Assembly (NCBI RefSeq): GCF_004310295.1
Contig: NZ_SISB01000054.1
Coordinates: 1 to 40,636 of the forward strand
DNA: 40,636 nt
Source: Pseudomonas sp. BGI-2
Lineage (GTDB): Bacteria > Pseudomonadota > Gammaproteobacteria > Pseudomonadales > Pseudomonadaceae
Reading direction: 5' to 3'
How positions within the stretch are numbered: the first letter of the stretch is position 1; every line of letters starts with the position of its first letter. The position numbers and the translations under genes are program-made. Positions 1 to 7,759 of this stretch are shown piece by piece. The notes under the pieces are model-generated. The model did no database searches. It had not been told where the DNA came from and worked only from the letters and a program-made list of their open reading frames with translations.

Positions 1-255
1 GCCTGGCGCCCGGCCGCGTCAGCCAGCACCAAAACCGGAGCCGTATCGCCAAGAATGAACGCCAGTCGCGCCCCCGAGTTCTCCGGATCGAGCGGCACAT
101 AGGCGCCACCCGCCTTCAGGATCGCCATCAGGCCAACAACCATTGCCGCAGAACGCTCGACACAGATCGCCACGCGCTGGTCAGGCCTGACGCCCAAAGC
201 AATCAGCCGATGCGCCAGCCGATTGGCCCTGACGTTGAGTTCGCCATAGCTGAGT
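1..255. repeat. Intragenic direct repeat, copy 1 (A-domain 2 start)
   Basis: Positions 1-231 match 3223-3453 base for base. One mismatch (A/G at 232) follows, and near identity runs on to 255. The copies encode the same N-terminal part of the adenylation domain in modules 2 and 1. The left limit is unknown because the window starts inside it. Confidence 0.95.
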
Positions 256-3200
256 GTCTCGCCCTCAAAGACCAGTGCGGTTGCCTCAGTATTGCTCGCA
301 ACCTGCTCCTCGAATAGCTGATGCATACACAGATGAGCCGGGCAGGATTCATCCACCGAGTTCCACGTCTTGAGCAACAAGGTGCGCTCAGACGCCTCAA
401 GCAGGTCTATTTTGGCGACAGTCTGGCTGGCATCCCGGGTCATCTCGGCAAGGACAGTCTTCAGATAACCCACGTGGCGCTCGATCGTGGCTGCGTCAAA
501 CAACGCCATCGCATAGCCAAGAGCCCCGACGATTCGATCGCCCGCCTCGGCCAGGTTCAGCTCTAGATCGAACCGCGCGACCTCATAAGAAGAACCCACG
601 TGGCTGGCTTCAAGGCCGGGCAAGGCCCATTGGCCGGCATCGTAGTTTTGCCAGGCAAATACCACCTGAAACAGTGGTGTATGGCTCAATCGTCTAGGCG
701 GCTGCGTTATCTCCACCACCTGCTCGAACGGCAGATCCTGATGATCCTGAGCCTTGAGTGCCCGCTCGCGTACTCGCGCAATGAGGTCGGTAACGCTCGG
801 GTTGTCGCCAAGATCGATCCGCAGCGCCAGTGTGTTGACGAAGAAGCCGATCAGCGGCTCGATGTCGCAATGGCCCCGGTTGGCACTTGGCGCGCCGATC
901 ACAATATCTTCCTGCCCCGACAGGCGTGACAACACTGCTGCCCAGGCCGACAACACGGTCATGAACAGCGTCACACCCTGCTGCTGGCTGAAACGCTTGA
1001 GGGCCGTTGTCAGCTCTGCACTGAGTTCGATCGGCACAGAGGCGCCCACAAGGGATTGTTGCTCAGGCCGACGCCGGTCTGTTGGCAGGTCGAGCAGCGT
1101 TGGTGCATCGGCCAGCGCCTGCTTCCAGTAAGCCGCCTGCTCATTCAAACGCTCCCCCGACAGCCATTGCCGCTGCCAGGCGGCATAGTCCGGATACTGG
1201 ATTGCCAGCGGCGACAATGGACTGGCCTGATGGTTGCTGAACGCCGAGTACAGCGCACTCAACTCAGGCAAAAGAATGCCGAGCGACCAGCCATCCGAGA
1301 CGATGTGATGTTGCGTGAGTAGCAATACATGCTCATCTGCGGATGAGGCGACCGGTACCCGGATCAGGCAAGCCCGAATCAGCGGGCCAGTAGCGAGATC
1401 AAAGGGCGCCCGAGCCTCTTCGGTGCAAAGCCTTGCCAGCTCGGTTTCTGCGTCCGATCCAGGGAGATCAATCTCGCGCAATGGCAAACCCTGGTCGCTG
1501 GCCAGCAGACGCACTTCAACCTCGCCCTCTTGGGTGACAAAGACCGAGCGCAATGCCTCATGGCGCGACCACAGTGCATCGAGGGCCTGCTTCAAGACCG
1601 TCACGTTCAACTGGCCGCGCAATCTCAGGGCCAGAGGGATGTGATAGGCGTCGCTGATCCCACTGTCGAGTTGGGCCAGAAACCACAGTCGCTGCTGAGC
1701 GAAGGACAGCGGCAAGGATTCATCGCGAGAGAGGGTCCGTATCGATGCACGCGCCACAGCGCCAGCGTTGCGCTGGGCCTCAATCGCCAACGCCACAGCC
1801 TTGAGCGTTGGAGAGGCGAACAAGGTGGCAAGCGGTAATTCAGCCCCAAAGGCTGCTATGCGACTGACCAGCCGCACGGCCATGAGTGAGTGGCCGCCAA
1901 GGGCGAAGAAGCTGTCATGGCGACCGACCTGTTCAACGCCAAGCAGCTCCGACCAGATCCCGGCAAGGAGGACCTCTATCTCGCCCAGCGGCGCCTCGTA
2001 GGCCTCACGGGCAAAAGCATCCTCCTGCGGAACAGGCAAAGCCTTGCGATCAAGTTTGCCATTGGCCGTCAGGGGGAAGCTTTCCATCCGCACAAAGGCA
2101 GACGGCACCATGTAGTCGGGTAAACGGCTGCTCAGGTAATCACGGAGCGTTGCCGCCAGCGCCAAGCCAGTTTCAGAATCTACCGATGCGTCATGAACCT
2201 CGGACTGCATCAACACATAAGCCACCAGACGCTTGTCGGTCTCCTCGCCTTGCGCCACCACCACCGCCTCGCGGATGGAGGGATGCTCGGCCAATTTGGC
2301 GGCAATCTCACCCAGCTCGATCCGGAAACCGCGGATCTTCACCTGGTCGTCATTGCGACCCATAAACGCCAGATTACCGTTCGGAAGATAACGGGCCAGA
2401 TCCCCCGATCTGTACATCCGCGCGTCAGCCTTCCCCGCAAAAGGGTCGTGCAGGAAACGCTCTGCCGTCAGTTCGGGTCGGTTCAGATAGCCGCGCGCAA
2501 CACCGGCGCCACCGACGTACATTTCACCCACTTCCCCCATCGGAACAGGCTGGCCATGCGCGTCGAGTAGATAGAGATTCAAATCCGGCAGACATTGACC
2601 GATCACGCTGTCGGCTTGTTGCGCATCCGATGAAGTCAGCGGGTAGTAAGTGACGTGGACCGTGGTTTCGGTGATCCCGTACATGTTGACCAGTTGCGGG
2701 AAAGATTCTTCACGCACGCCATACCAGTCGCGCAAGGTCGACGGTCGCAGCGCTTCGCCGCCAAAAATGACGTAACGAAGATGGTCCGATGACGGTTGTA
2801 GGTATTCCATCAAGGCTGTGAAGGCGCTCGGGGTCTGGTTCAGGACAGTGACGCCCTGCTCACAAATCAGCTGGTAAAACGCTTGCGGAGAACGGGTGAT
2901 GGCCTGCGGGACCAACACCAGCGTGCCGCCATAACGAAGGGCGCCCCACAATTCCCAGACCGAGAAGTCGAAAGCAAAAGAGTGGAACAGGCACCAGACG
3001 TCACTGGCCTCAAAACCAAAGGATGGATGTGTCGTATCGAACAGACGCACCACCTGAGCATGCTCGACCATGACCCCTTTGGGTTGTCCGGTTGAGCCCG
3101 ATGTGTAGATGATATAGGCGAGGTTTTTGGGGGTAAGGCCGTTGACTTCAGGGCTGGTGTCCGCTTCGGTCTGGACATCTCGGGGATCAAGGACGGTATG

Positions 3201-3590
3201 AGCCTGCAAAGCGTCCCCGAGCGCCTGGCGCCCGGCCGCGTCAGCCAGCACCAAAACCGGAGCCGTATCGCCAAGAATGAACGCCAGTCGCGCCCCCGAG
3301 TTCTCCGGATCGAGCGGCACATAGGCGCCACCCGCCTTCAGGATCGCCATCAGGCCAACAACCATTGCCGCAGAACGCTCGACACAGATCGCCACGCGCT
3401 GGTCAGGCCTGACGCCCAAAGCAATCAGCCGATGCGCCAGCCGATTGGCCCTGGCGTTGAGTTCGCCATAGCTGAGCACTTCGCCCTCAAAGACCAGTGC
3501 CGTTGCCTCAGGACTACACGCAACCTGCGCCTCAAATAGCTGATGAATACACAGATGAACAGAATATTCAGACGTAACTTGGTCGTGCAT
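1..3590 (-). CDS. Non-ribosomal peptide synthetase, first modules (3'-truncated by window edge)
   Basis: The frame is open from ATG at 3590 to the window edge (about 1196 codons). A GGAGG sits five bases before the start. Order seen: adenylation domain (core motif TSGSTGQPKG near residue 160), carrier domain (LGGHSLMAVRL near 567), condensation domain (HHIVSDG near 762), then the start of a second adenylation domain from about 1087. No condensation or acyl-ligase domain precedes the first adenylation domain, so this is an A-T loading module. The specificity residues read from FDFSVWE, VLNQTPSAF, VIFGGEA and NMYGITETTVHVTY are D-F-W-N-I-G-M-V-H, the known threonine code. The product likely starts with threonine without an N-acyl cap; this is inference because the rest of the assembly line is outside the window. 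The start of the second A domain is nearly identical in DNA to the first. Confidence 0.93.
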   Translation of the reverse strand, partial: MHDQVTSEYSVHLCIHQLFEAQVACSPEATALVFEGEVLSYGELNARANRLAHRLIALGVRPDQRVAICVERSAAMVVGLMAILKAGGAYVPLDPENSGARLAFILGDTAPVLVLADAAGRQALGDALQAHTVLDPRDVQTEADTSPEVNGLTPKNLAYIIYTSGSTGQPKGVMVEHAQVVRLFDTTHPSFGFEASDVWCLFHSFAFDFSVWELWGALRYGGTLVLVPQAITRSPQAFYQLICEQGVTVLNQTPSAFTALMEYLQPSSDHLRYVIFGGEALRPSTLRDWYGVREESFPQLVNMYGITETTVHVTYYPLTSSDAQQADSVIGQCLPDLNLYLLDAHGQPVPMGEVGEMYVGGAGVARGYLNRPELTAERFLHDPFAGKADARMYRSGDLARYLPNGNLAFMGRNDDQVKIRGFRIELGEIAAKLAEHPSIREAVVVAQGEETDKRLVAYVLMQSEVHDASVDSETGLALAATLRDYLSSRLPDYMVPSAFVRMESFPLTANGKLDRKALPVPQEDAFAREAYEAPLGEIEVLLAGIWSELLGVEQVGRHDSFFALGGHSLMAVRLVSRIAAFGAELPLATLFASPTLKAVALAIEAQRNAGAVARASIRTLSRDESLPLSFAQQRLWFLAQLDSGISDAYHIPLALRLRGQLNVTVLKQALDALWSRHEALRSVFVTQEGEVEVRLLASDQGLPLREIDLPGSDAETELARLCTEEARAPFDLATGPLIRACLIRVPVASSADEHVLLLTQHHIVSDGWSLGILLPELSALYSAFSNHQASPLSPLAIQYPDYAAWQRQWLSGERLNEQAAYWKQALADAPTLLDLPTDRRRPEQQSLVGASVPIELSAELTTALKRFSQQQGVTLFMTVLSAWAAVLSRLSGQEDIVIGAPSANRGHCDIEPLIGFFVNTLALRIDLGDNPSVTDLIARVRERALKAQDHQDLPFEQVVEITQPPRRLSHTPLFQVVFAWQNYDAGQWALPGLEASHVGSSYEVARFDLELNLAEAGDRIVGALGYAMALFDAATIERHVGYLKTVLAEMTRDASQTVAKIDLLEASERTLLLKTWNSVDESCPAHLCMHQLFEEQVASNTEATALVFEGETLSYGELNVRANRLAHRLIALGVRPDQRVAICVERSAAMVVGLMAILKAGGAYVPLDPENSGARLAFILGDTAPVLVLADAAGRQ
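3223..3477. repeat. Intragenic direct repeat, copy 2 (A-domain 1 start)
   Basis: Partner of 1-255. The absence of synonymous differences over 231 bases points to recent gene conversion or module duplication inside the synthetase gene. Confidence 0.95.
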
Positions 3591-3600
3591 CCTTGCCTCC

Positions 3601-3622
3601 AGAAGTGAACAAGGTCACTTCT
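3601..3622 (-). promoter_or_regulatory. Inverted repeat in the NRPS 5' leader
   Basis: AGAAGTGA and TCACTTCT form a perfect 8-bp inverted repeat with a 6-base loop. It lies immediately upstream of the NRPS Shine-Dalgarno (3591-3600). It could be an RNA hairpin next to the ribosome site or a DNA operator; nothing decides which. Confidence 0.4.
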
Positions 3623-3631
3623 ATCGATTGA

Positions 3632-3656
3632 TTGCACCTACATCATGTAAGTGCAA
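3632..3656. promoter_or_regulatory. 25-bp imperfect palindrome upstream of the NRPS
   Basis: TTGCACCTACA / TGTAAGTGCAA are 11-base arms with one mismatch and a 3-base centre. The size and symmetry suit a dimeric regulator. It resembles but does not match a lux box: the CT to AG spacing is 10, not 12. Confidence 0.35.
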
Positions 3657-4295
3657 GTCCATGGAATATTATCTATTGACTTCTACCTGCCGCATGTCTC
3701 AAGCCAATCCAACGGCAAAGTATCGATCATTAGAACTAATCACTATCTATCATGTAAAACAGGCGTATCAGCCGACATCATCTTGCCAGCGCAATCACAC
3801 ACACCGAAACCGCGCCTGCCGGGCATTCCAGACAGATCACAGCTAAAAAAACGGGTTATTTCCGCCCATGAAAAACAACATCCATGGCCAGACAAGCCAC
3901 GACGTTTCTTTTCTGCGTTAGAGATAAACAATGATCTTTGAGTGTATTCAGCAAAACGATTTCGATCCGATTTCAGCTACGAGGCCTATCGACGCCAAGA
4001 GTCTACCCCTGACACATCGAAGTCAATACCGGTCAAAAACTGACACATCCTAACGAAGTAAACCGCCACACTGACGGTTATCAAGTTCGATTCATGAGTG
4101 TGAAATATCCGTTTCGTGAGTTTTTTGTAGGCGCTTTCCCACGTATCGATTGCCATGGTATACGCGGTCGCCTTGACCGTTCTGTCATCCATTGCCTACG
4201 TCGATAGTCTCCATCAACTCAATGAAGTTCTCATAAAAAATCCGCGGCGTAACATCGGCTCCATACCAAACAACTACACCCCGGAGCACACCCTC
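3657..4295. other. Non-coding AT-rich stretch between NRPS and small peptide gene
   Basis: No ORF here has coding character. The GC content is visibly lower than in the flanking genes. The only structure I see is a direct repeat of CTGACACATC at 4009-4018 and 4040-4049, 31 bp apart. I could not identify a convincing NRPS promoter. Confidence 0.5.
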
Positions 4296-4463
4296 ATGAA
4301 ACGCCGAATCCTCCTCAGCATCGCTTTCTCGGTTTTTGCAGTTAACGCTTTTGCCGCTACCTCTGCTCACCCGTTTGTCGCTGAAGGCGGCTCGGATCGT
4401 CTGATTGAAAGTCGTGTAGCAGAGGGTGGCTCCGACCGTCTGATCGAAAGCCACGCTGCATAA
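4296..4463 (+). CDS. Small secreted peptide with two VAEGGSDRLIES repeats
   Basis: This 55-residue protein starts with a signal peptide (MKRR, then a hydrophobic stretch, with a plausible AFA|A cleavage after residue 20). The mature part is almost only two copies of VAEGGSDRLIES, at residues 28-39 and 41-52. The two repeat units differ at eight third codon positions but at no amino acid. The ATG at 4296 is chosen because it directly precedes the signal peptide and has GGAG upstream; an in-frame start at 4155 would bury the signal. A strong terminator follows. I do not recognise the family or know its function. A secreted signalling or processed peptide is a possibility only. Confidence 0.75.
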   Translation: MKRRILLSIAFSVFAVNAFAATSAHPFVAEGGSDRLIESRVAEGGSDRLIESHAA

Positions 4464-4491
4464 ATGAATAGCCTCACCGCGGTACTCAATG

Positions 4492-4521
4492 AAAAGCCCG
4501 GCCTGACCAGCCGGGCTTTTT
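4492..4521 (+). terminator. Rho-independent terminator after the repeat-peptide gene
   Basis: Perfect 11-bp arms (AAAAGCCCGGC / GCCGGGCTTTT) with a 7-base loop and a T tract. It may act in both directions, since the acetyltransferase gene converges on it. Confidence 0.9.
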
Positions 4522-4537
4522 CATGCGCAAAAATAAA

Positions 4538-5065
4538 TCAGTCCCCAATCAAGGAGCGACTGATCCTGTAAACAAAACTCGGCGGCTGCCCCGGTACGTC
4601 GTCCAGCACATCGACACGTTGCATGCCGATTTTTTCCAGCACGCCTGTCGAGGCGCTGTGGGCGGGCCTGACCAGCGCTAAAACCTCAGCCACCTTCAGC
4701 TCGTCGAATCCATATTCAAGCGACGCCCTGCTCAACTCAGTCGCATACCCCTGGCCCCAGGCGGACACGGCAAATCGATACCCAAGATTCAGCCGCTCGA
4801 CATCACCGTACTTGCGCAAACCAATACCGCCGTAACCAATGACGCCATCCGGAGCCGCACGGGTGGCGATAGTCCACAGTCCGTAGCCGTGAATGGCCCA
4901 GTGGCGAATCCAGTCATTCAGCAGCGTTTCAGCCTGGTCAATATGGGTCAAAGGCCCGGCCGGGTTGTATTGGTTCGTCGCAGGGTCGCCGTAGATTGCG
5001 AACAGGCTGGCCAGGTCTTCGGTTTGCGGTGGCCTAAAAAGCAATCGCGAGGTGGTTCGTTGCAT
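4538..5065 (-). CDS. GNAT family N-acetyltransferase (RimJ/RimL-like)
   Basis: This 175-residue protein has the standard length and layout of RimJ/RimL-type GNAT enzymes, which move acetyl from acetyl-CoA to an amine. The N-terminal strand TSRLLFRPPQTEDL is typical. The acetyl-CoA loop appears as WGQGYATEL near residue 105. The C-terminal part carries the NxxS-like SASTGVLEKIGM segment. The substrate cannot be read from sequence. The gene lies downstream of the cytochrome gene on the same strand with a 33-bp gap, so the two may share a transcript. Confidence 0.85.
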   Translation of the reverse strand: MQRTTSRLLFRPPQTEDLASLFAIYGDPATNQYNPAGPLTHIDQAETLLNDWIRHWAIHGYGLWTIATRAAPDGVIGYGGIGLRKYGDVERLNLGYRFAVSAWGQGYATELSRASLEYGFDELKVAEVLALVRPAHSASTGVLEKIGMQRVDVLDDVPGQPPSFVYRISRSLIGD

Positions 5066-5098
5066 CGCTTTATTGATCCTTGGCGAACGTCGGGAAGC

Positions 5099-5488
5099 CT
5101 ATTGCGGCTGAAAGGTCTGAAGGTACGCCAACAGGTTTTCGATCTTTTCCAGATCGCTGAGCCCCCAGAAAATCATGCGGGTGCCCGGAACCACTTCCTT
5201 TGGATCTTCAAGGTACGCAGTCAGGGTTTCGCGGGTCCAGACGAGGCCGGCTGATTTCATGGCGTCGGAATATTGGTAATCCGTGGTGCTGCCCGAAGGG
5301 CGTCCAAAAATGCCATTGAGTTGCGGGCCGAACGAGCCCCGTGCCGACTCCCCGACCTGATGGCAGCCGCCGCATATGCGTTTGAACAGTGTCGCACCCG
5401 CTTCAGCATCGCCGGCCGCGTGTGCCTGCGCGCTGAACAACCCGGCATTGAGCACCAAGGCCAAGGTGAGTGCTGCGGTTTTCTTCAT
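5099..5488 (-). CDS. Periplasmic c-type cytochrome (class I)
   Basis: This 129-residue protein has a Sec signal peptide ending near AQAHA|A. One heme-binding CGGCH motif follows at about residue 39, and the distal Met ligand is likely in GTRMIFWG. The size and the GPQLNGIFGRPSG segment match small soluble cytochromes of the cytochrome c2/c550 type. These carry electrons in the periplasm. The ATG at 5488 is preferred to an upstream TTG because GGAGCAGG lies just before it. The redox partner is unknown; no oxidase gene is adjacent. Confidence 0.88.
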   Translation of the reverse strand: MKKTAALTLALVLNAGLFSAQAHAAGDAEAGATLFKRICGGCHQVGESARGSFGPQLNGIFGRPSGSTTDYQYSDAMKSAGLVWTRETLTAYLEDPKEVVPGTRMIFWGLSDLEKIENLLAYLQTFQPQ

Positions 5489-5526
5489 GTCCTGCTCCAA
5501 ATCATCTGTGGCTTATCGCTCGTGAA

Positions 5527-6493
5527 TCAACTCGCACCCGGTTGAAATTTCTTCCGGTAAGCCGCCGGCAGAAACCCCACCCTCTGGCGGAAAAGTCTAC
5601 GGAATGAATTGCCATCTTCGTAGCCCACTGCGTACGTGATGCTGTCCAGAGTCATTCGCGTGGACTCAAGCAGCTGCTTGGCCTTCTCCAGACGCAGGGT
5701 TTGCAGGTAGGTAATCGGCGTGTACCCGGTGGCCTCCTTGAAGCGCCTTTTGAAGTTGCGCACGCCGAACCCGAAGCGCTGGGCGACATCGTCAATCAGC
5801 AGCGGCTGATCGAAGTGTGCCTCCAGCCAGTTTTGCGACCGCAGGATGTCGCCATCCCCGTGACTCTTCGGCATAGACCACATGACACACACCGATTGCT
5901 CGCTGCGCACCGTGTCGACGAGCAAATATTTGCCACATTTCTGCGCCAGATCCAATGAGGCAAACCGGCGCACGAGGTGCAGCAAAAGGTCCATGGCGGC
6001 ACTCGCGCCGCCGCTGGTGATCACGCGATTGTCCTCGCAGAGGATCTGCGTCTCCTCCAGACAGACCTCGGCATACCGCCGACGAAACAGGTCTGCAAAC
6101 GCCCAATGCGTGGTTGCCCGAACGCCATCCAGCAGACCTGCTTCGGCCAGCATGAACGCCGCCGTACACATTGAAGCCACAACGGCCCCCTGCGCGTGCT
6201 GTTGACGCAGCCATGGCCCATAGGCCGAAAACACCGGCAAGGCGTCCCTCAGGGTGAAGAGAAATCCGGGAATCAGCACCAGATCGGTTCGCGGGACCTC
6301 GTTGGTGGACAGGTCCACGCGCAGTGTCTGCCCTTCCCCACGCGGCGACATCATTGCCATCAAGGGAGGCAATGACGACTTCAAAAGGTGCGCCCGCCGA
6401 GTCTGCGAACAGATTGGCGGCGCTGAGCACTTCCAGGGCCATGGTGGCGCTGGCAGCGGAGCATTGGTCCGCCAGTAAAAGAGTGACGTGCAT
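5527..6493 (-). pseudogene. GlxA-type regulator (DJ-1/PfpI + AraC HTH), frameshifted
   Basis: The N-terminus starts at 6493 (MHVTLLLADQ, a normal family start) and runs about 50 codons in one frame. The rest, from about EGQTLRVDL on, continues in another frame to 5527. Together they give a complete regulator: a DJ-1/PfpI-like domain with the elbow cysteine in VASMCTAAF, and two helix-turn-helix motifs in DDVAQRFGFGVRNFKRRF and DSITYAVGYEDGNSF. The break coincides with the G4 run at 6336-6339 (CCCC on plus); one G fewer restores a continuous D-V-A-A-W-E-G-Q-T reading. Members regulate amine or arginine catabolism, but the target here is unknown. It is either a true null allele or a sequencing indel. 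Confidence 0.85.
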
Positions 6494-6598
6494 ACATGAT
6501 CCAATTGCGCTTTTCGCATGAAAAAAGTCATTTGCGCACCTACCTTATCTGATCCCTCCCCCCTAAAGTGCACCGGTCACTCAATCATCGGCGTACTT

Positions 6599-7174
6599 AT
6601 GAATCTCTGGTTTCGACTGTTCCTCATGCTGTTTCGTCGCCCGTGGCGCAAACCGGTTGATGCCATGGCCACCACCGTCATCCGCCTGCGCGTCTGGCCG
6701 CTCGACCTCGACCTCAACCGCCACGTCACCAATGGCCGCTATTTCACCCTGGCCGACCTGGGACGCATGGACTACGTGCTGCGCAGCGGCGCATTTCGGG
6801 TGGCGCTGCGCAATAAGGCGGTGCCGATCGTTGGCGATACCTGGGGTAAATTCCGGCGTGAGCTGAAGCTGTTCGAAGCGTTCGAGATTCACACCCGGAT
6901 GCTTGGTTGGGACGATAAGTGGAGCTTCATGGAGCACCGTTTCATGAGCAAAGGACGCGTGGTTGGCGTGGTCGTAATGCGCGGTCTCTTTCGCGCCGGC
7001 AAAGGCACGGTCGCACCCGGCGAGTTTGCCCGGGAGCTGGGCCTGGCGGAACAATCGCCACCGATGCCACAGTGGCTGACAGACTGGTCGCAAAGCTGCA
7101 ACGACATGAGCCATGAGCTTCGTGTTGAGGAAGGTCAGCCTGCCCGGCGTCCGCAGACCCTCGAAGAAGTTTGA
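6599..7174 (+). CDS. Acyl-CoA thioesterase-like protein (hotdog fold)
   Basis: This 191-residue protein shows the signature LDLNRHVTNGRYFTLADLGR near residues 38-57, where the Asp/Asn-His-Asn-Gly segment forms the active-site helix of THEM4/4HBT-type thioesterases. The basic, hydrophobic start (MNLWFRLFLMLFRRPWRKP) may tether it to the membrane. The ATG at 6599 is used because the upstream in-frame extension has no family character. It is divergent from the GlxA-type gene with about 105 bp between starts. The substrate is unknown. Confidence 0.82.
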   Translation: MNLWFRLFLMLFRRPWRKPVDAMATTVIRLRVWPLDLDLNRHVTNGRYFTLADLGRMDYVLRSGAFRVALRNKAVPIVGDTWGKFRRELKLFEAFEIHTRMLGWDDKWSFMEHRFMSKGRVVGVVVMRGLFRAGKGTVAPGEFARELGLAEQSPPMPQWLTDWSQSCNDMSHELRVEEGQPARRPQTLEEV

Positions 7175-7299
7175 GGCGCCCGTTATCCGCTGACAGCGGC
7201 AAGCGCAGACTCTATCCTGTGCACCCAGCATCCATGCTTGCCGCGATTTAACCGGAGACCTCTGAGCCCCCCCTGACCGCCCGCGAGGTTTACCAACAG

Positions 7300-7572
7300 T
7301 TGCGCGACGCCGCCATGGAAGTTCGGCCTCTAATTCGCCTCGCCGAACAACCCGAGCCCGGCCACATGCACGTCGATATCGAAGGCTGGCGGCTAAGCCT
7401 CGACTTCGACGGCCATCGCCTGCTGCATTGCCAACGTTGCCAGAGCCCGGACGGCCGCAAGGGTGAACTCGACCGCTGGCAACGTTACGGCACAGACCCG
7501 GTCAGTTTGCTCAGCACCTGGGAGTTGGCGCAGATTGAGCGGTTGCTGACGGAATTCAAAAACGCGGTTTGA
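7300..7572 (+). CDS. DUF7693 family protein, start codon uncertain
   Basis: The protein of about 90 residues ends with SPDGRKGELDRWQRYGTDPVSLLSTWE, characteristic of a small Pseudomonas family (DUF7693). Family members normally begin with a few residues followed by LTAREVYQ. Here that segment (7273-7299) is encoded just before the first usable start, TTG at 7300, and no ATG, GTG or TTG precedes it in frame after the TAA at 7249. A C7 run (7267-7273) sits at the expected start, and GGAG is at 7254-7257. The true start may be lost or shifted by an indel there. Function is unknown. The two Cys in HCQRCQSPDG suggest possible metal binding. Confidence 0.7.
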   Translation: MRDAAMEVRPLIRLAEQPEPGHMHVDIEGWRLSLDFDGHRLLHCQRCQSPDGRKGELDRWQRYGTDPVSLLSTWELAQIERLLTEFKNAV

Positions 7573-7759
7573 CCGCCTTCCAGTCAGGTTTGTAACGCTG
7601 CATCTGCTTCACGTCATCGCGCTGGCGAATGTTTCGCGACATCGACCTGGGCGGCTCCCCAGCGCCCGATCCACCAGGGCCATGAAAGCGCCGCCACTGG
7701 CAACCACCCGACCATTGCGCATACCATGCCACGACTCCAAAAACTTCAGATAGGCCCCC

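Noticed and set aside
3628..3941. Small overlapping frames upstream of the NRPS
   Set aside because: The composition is AT-rich, with no ribosome sites or coding bias. They are treated as non-coding.
4155..4463. A longer version of the repeat-peptide gene starting at 4155
   Set aside because: It would place 47 residues before a clear signal peptide. The start at 4296 has a ribosome site.
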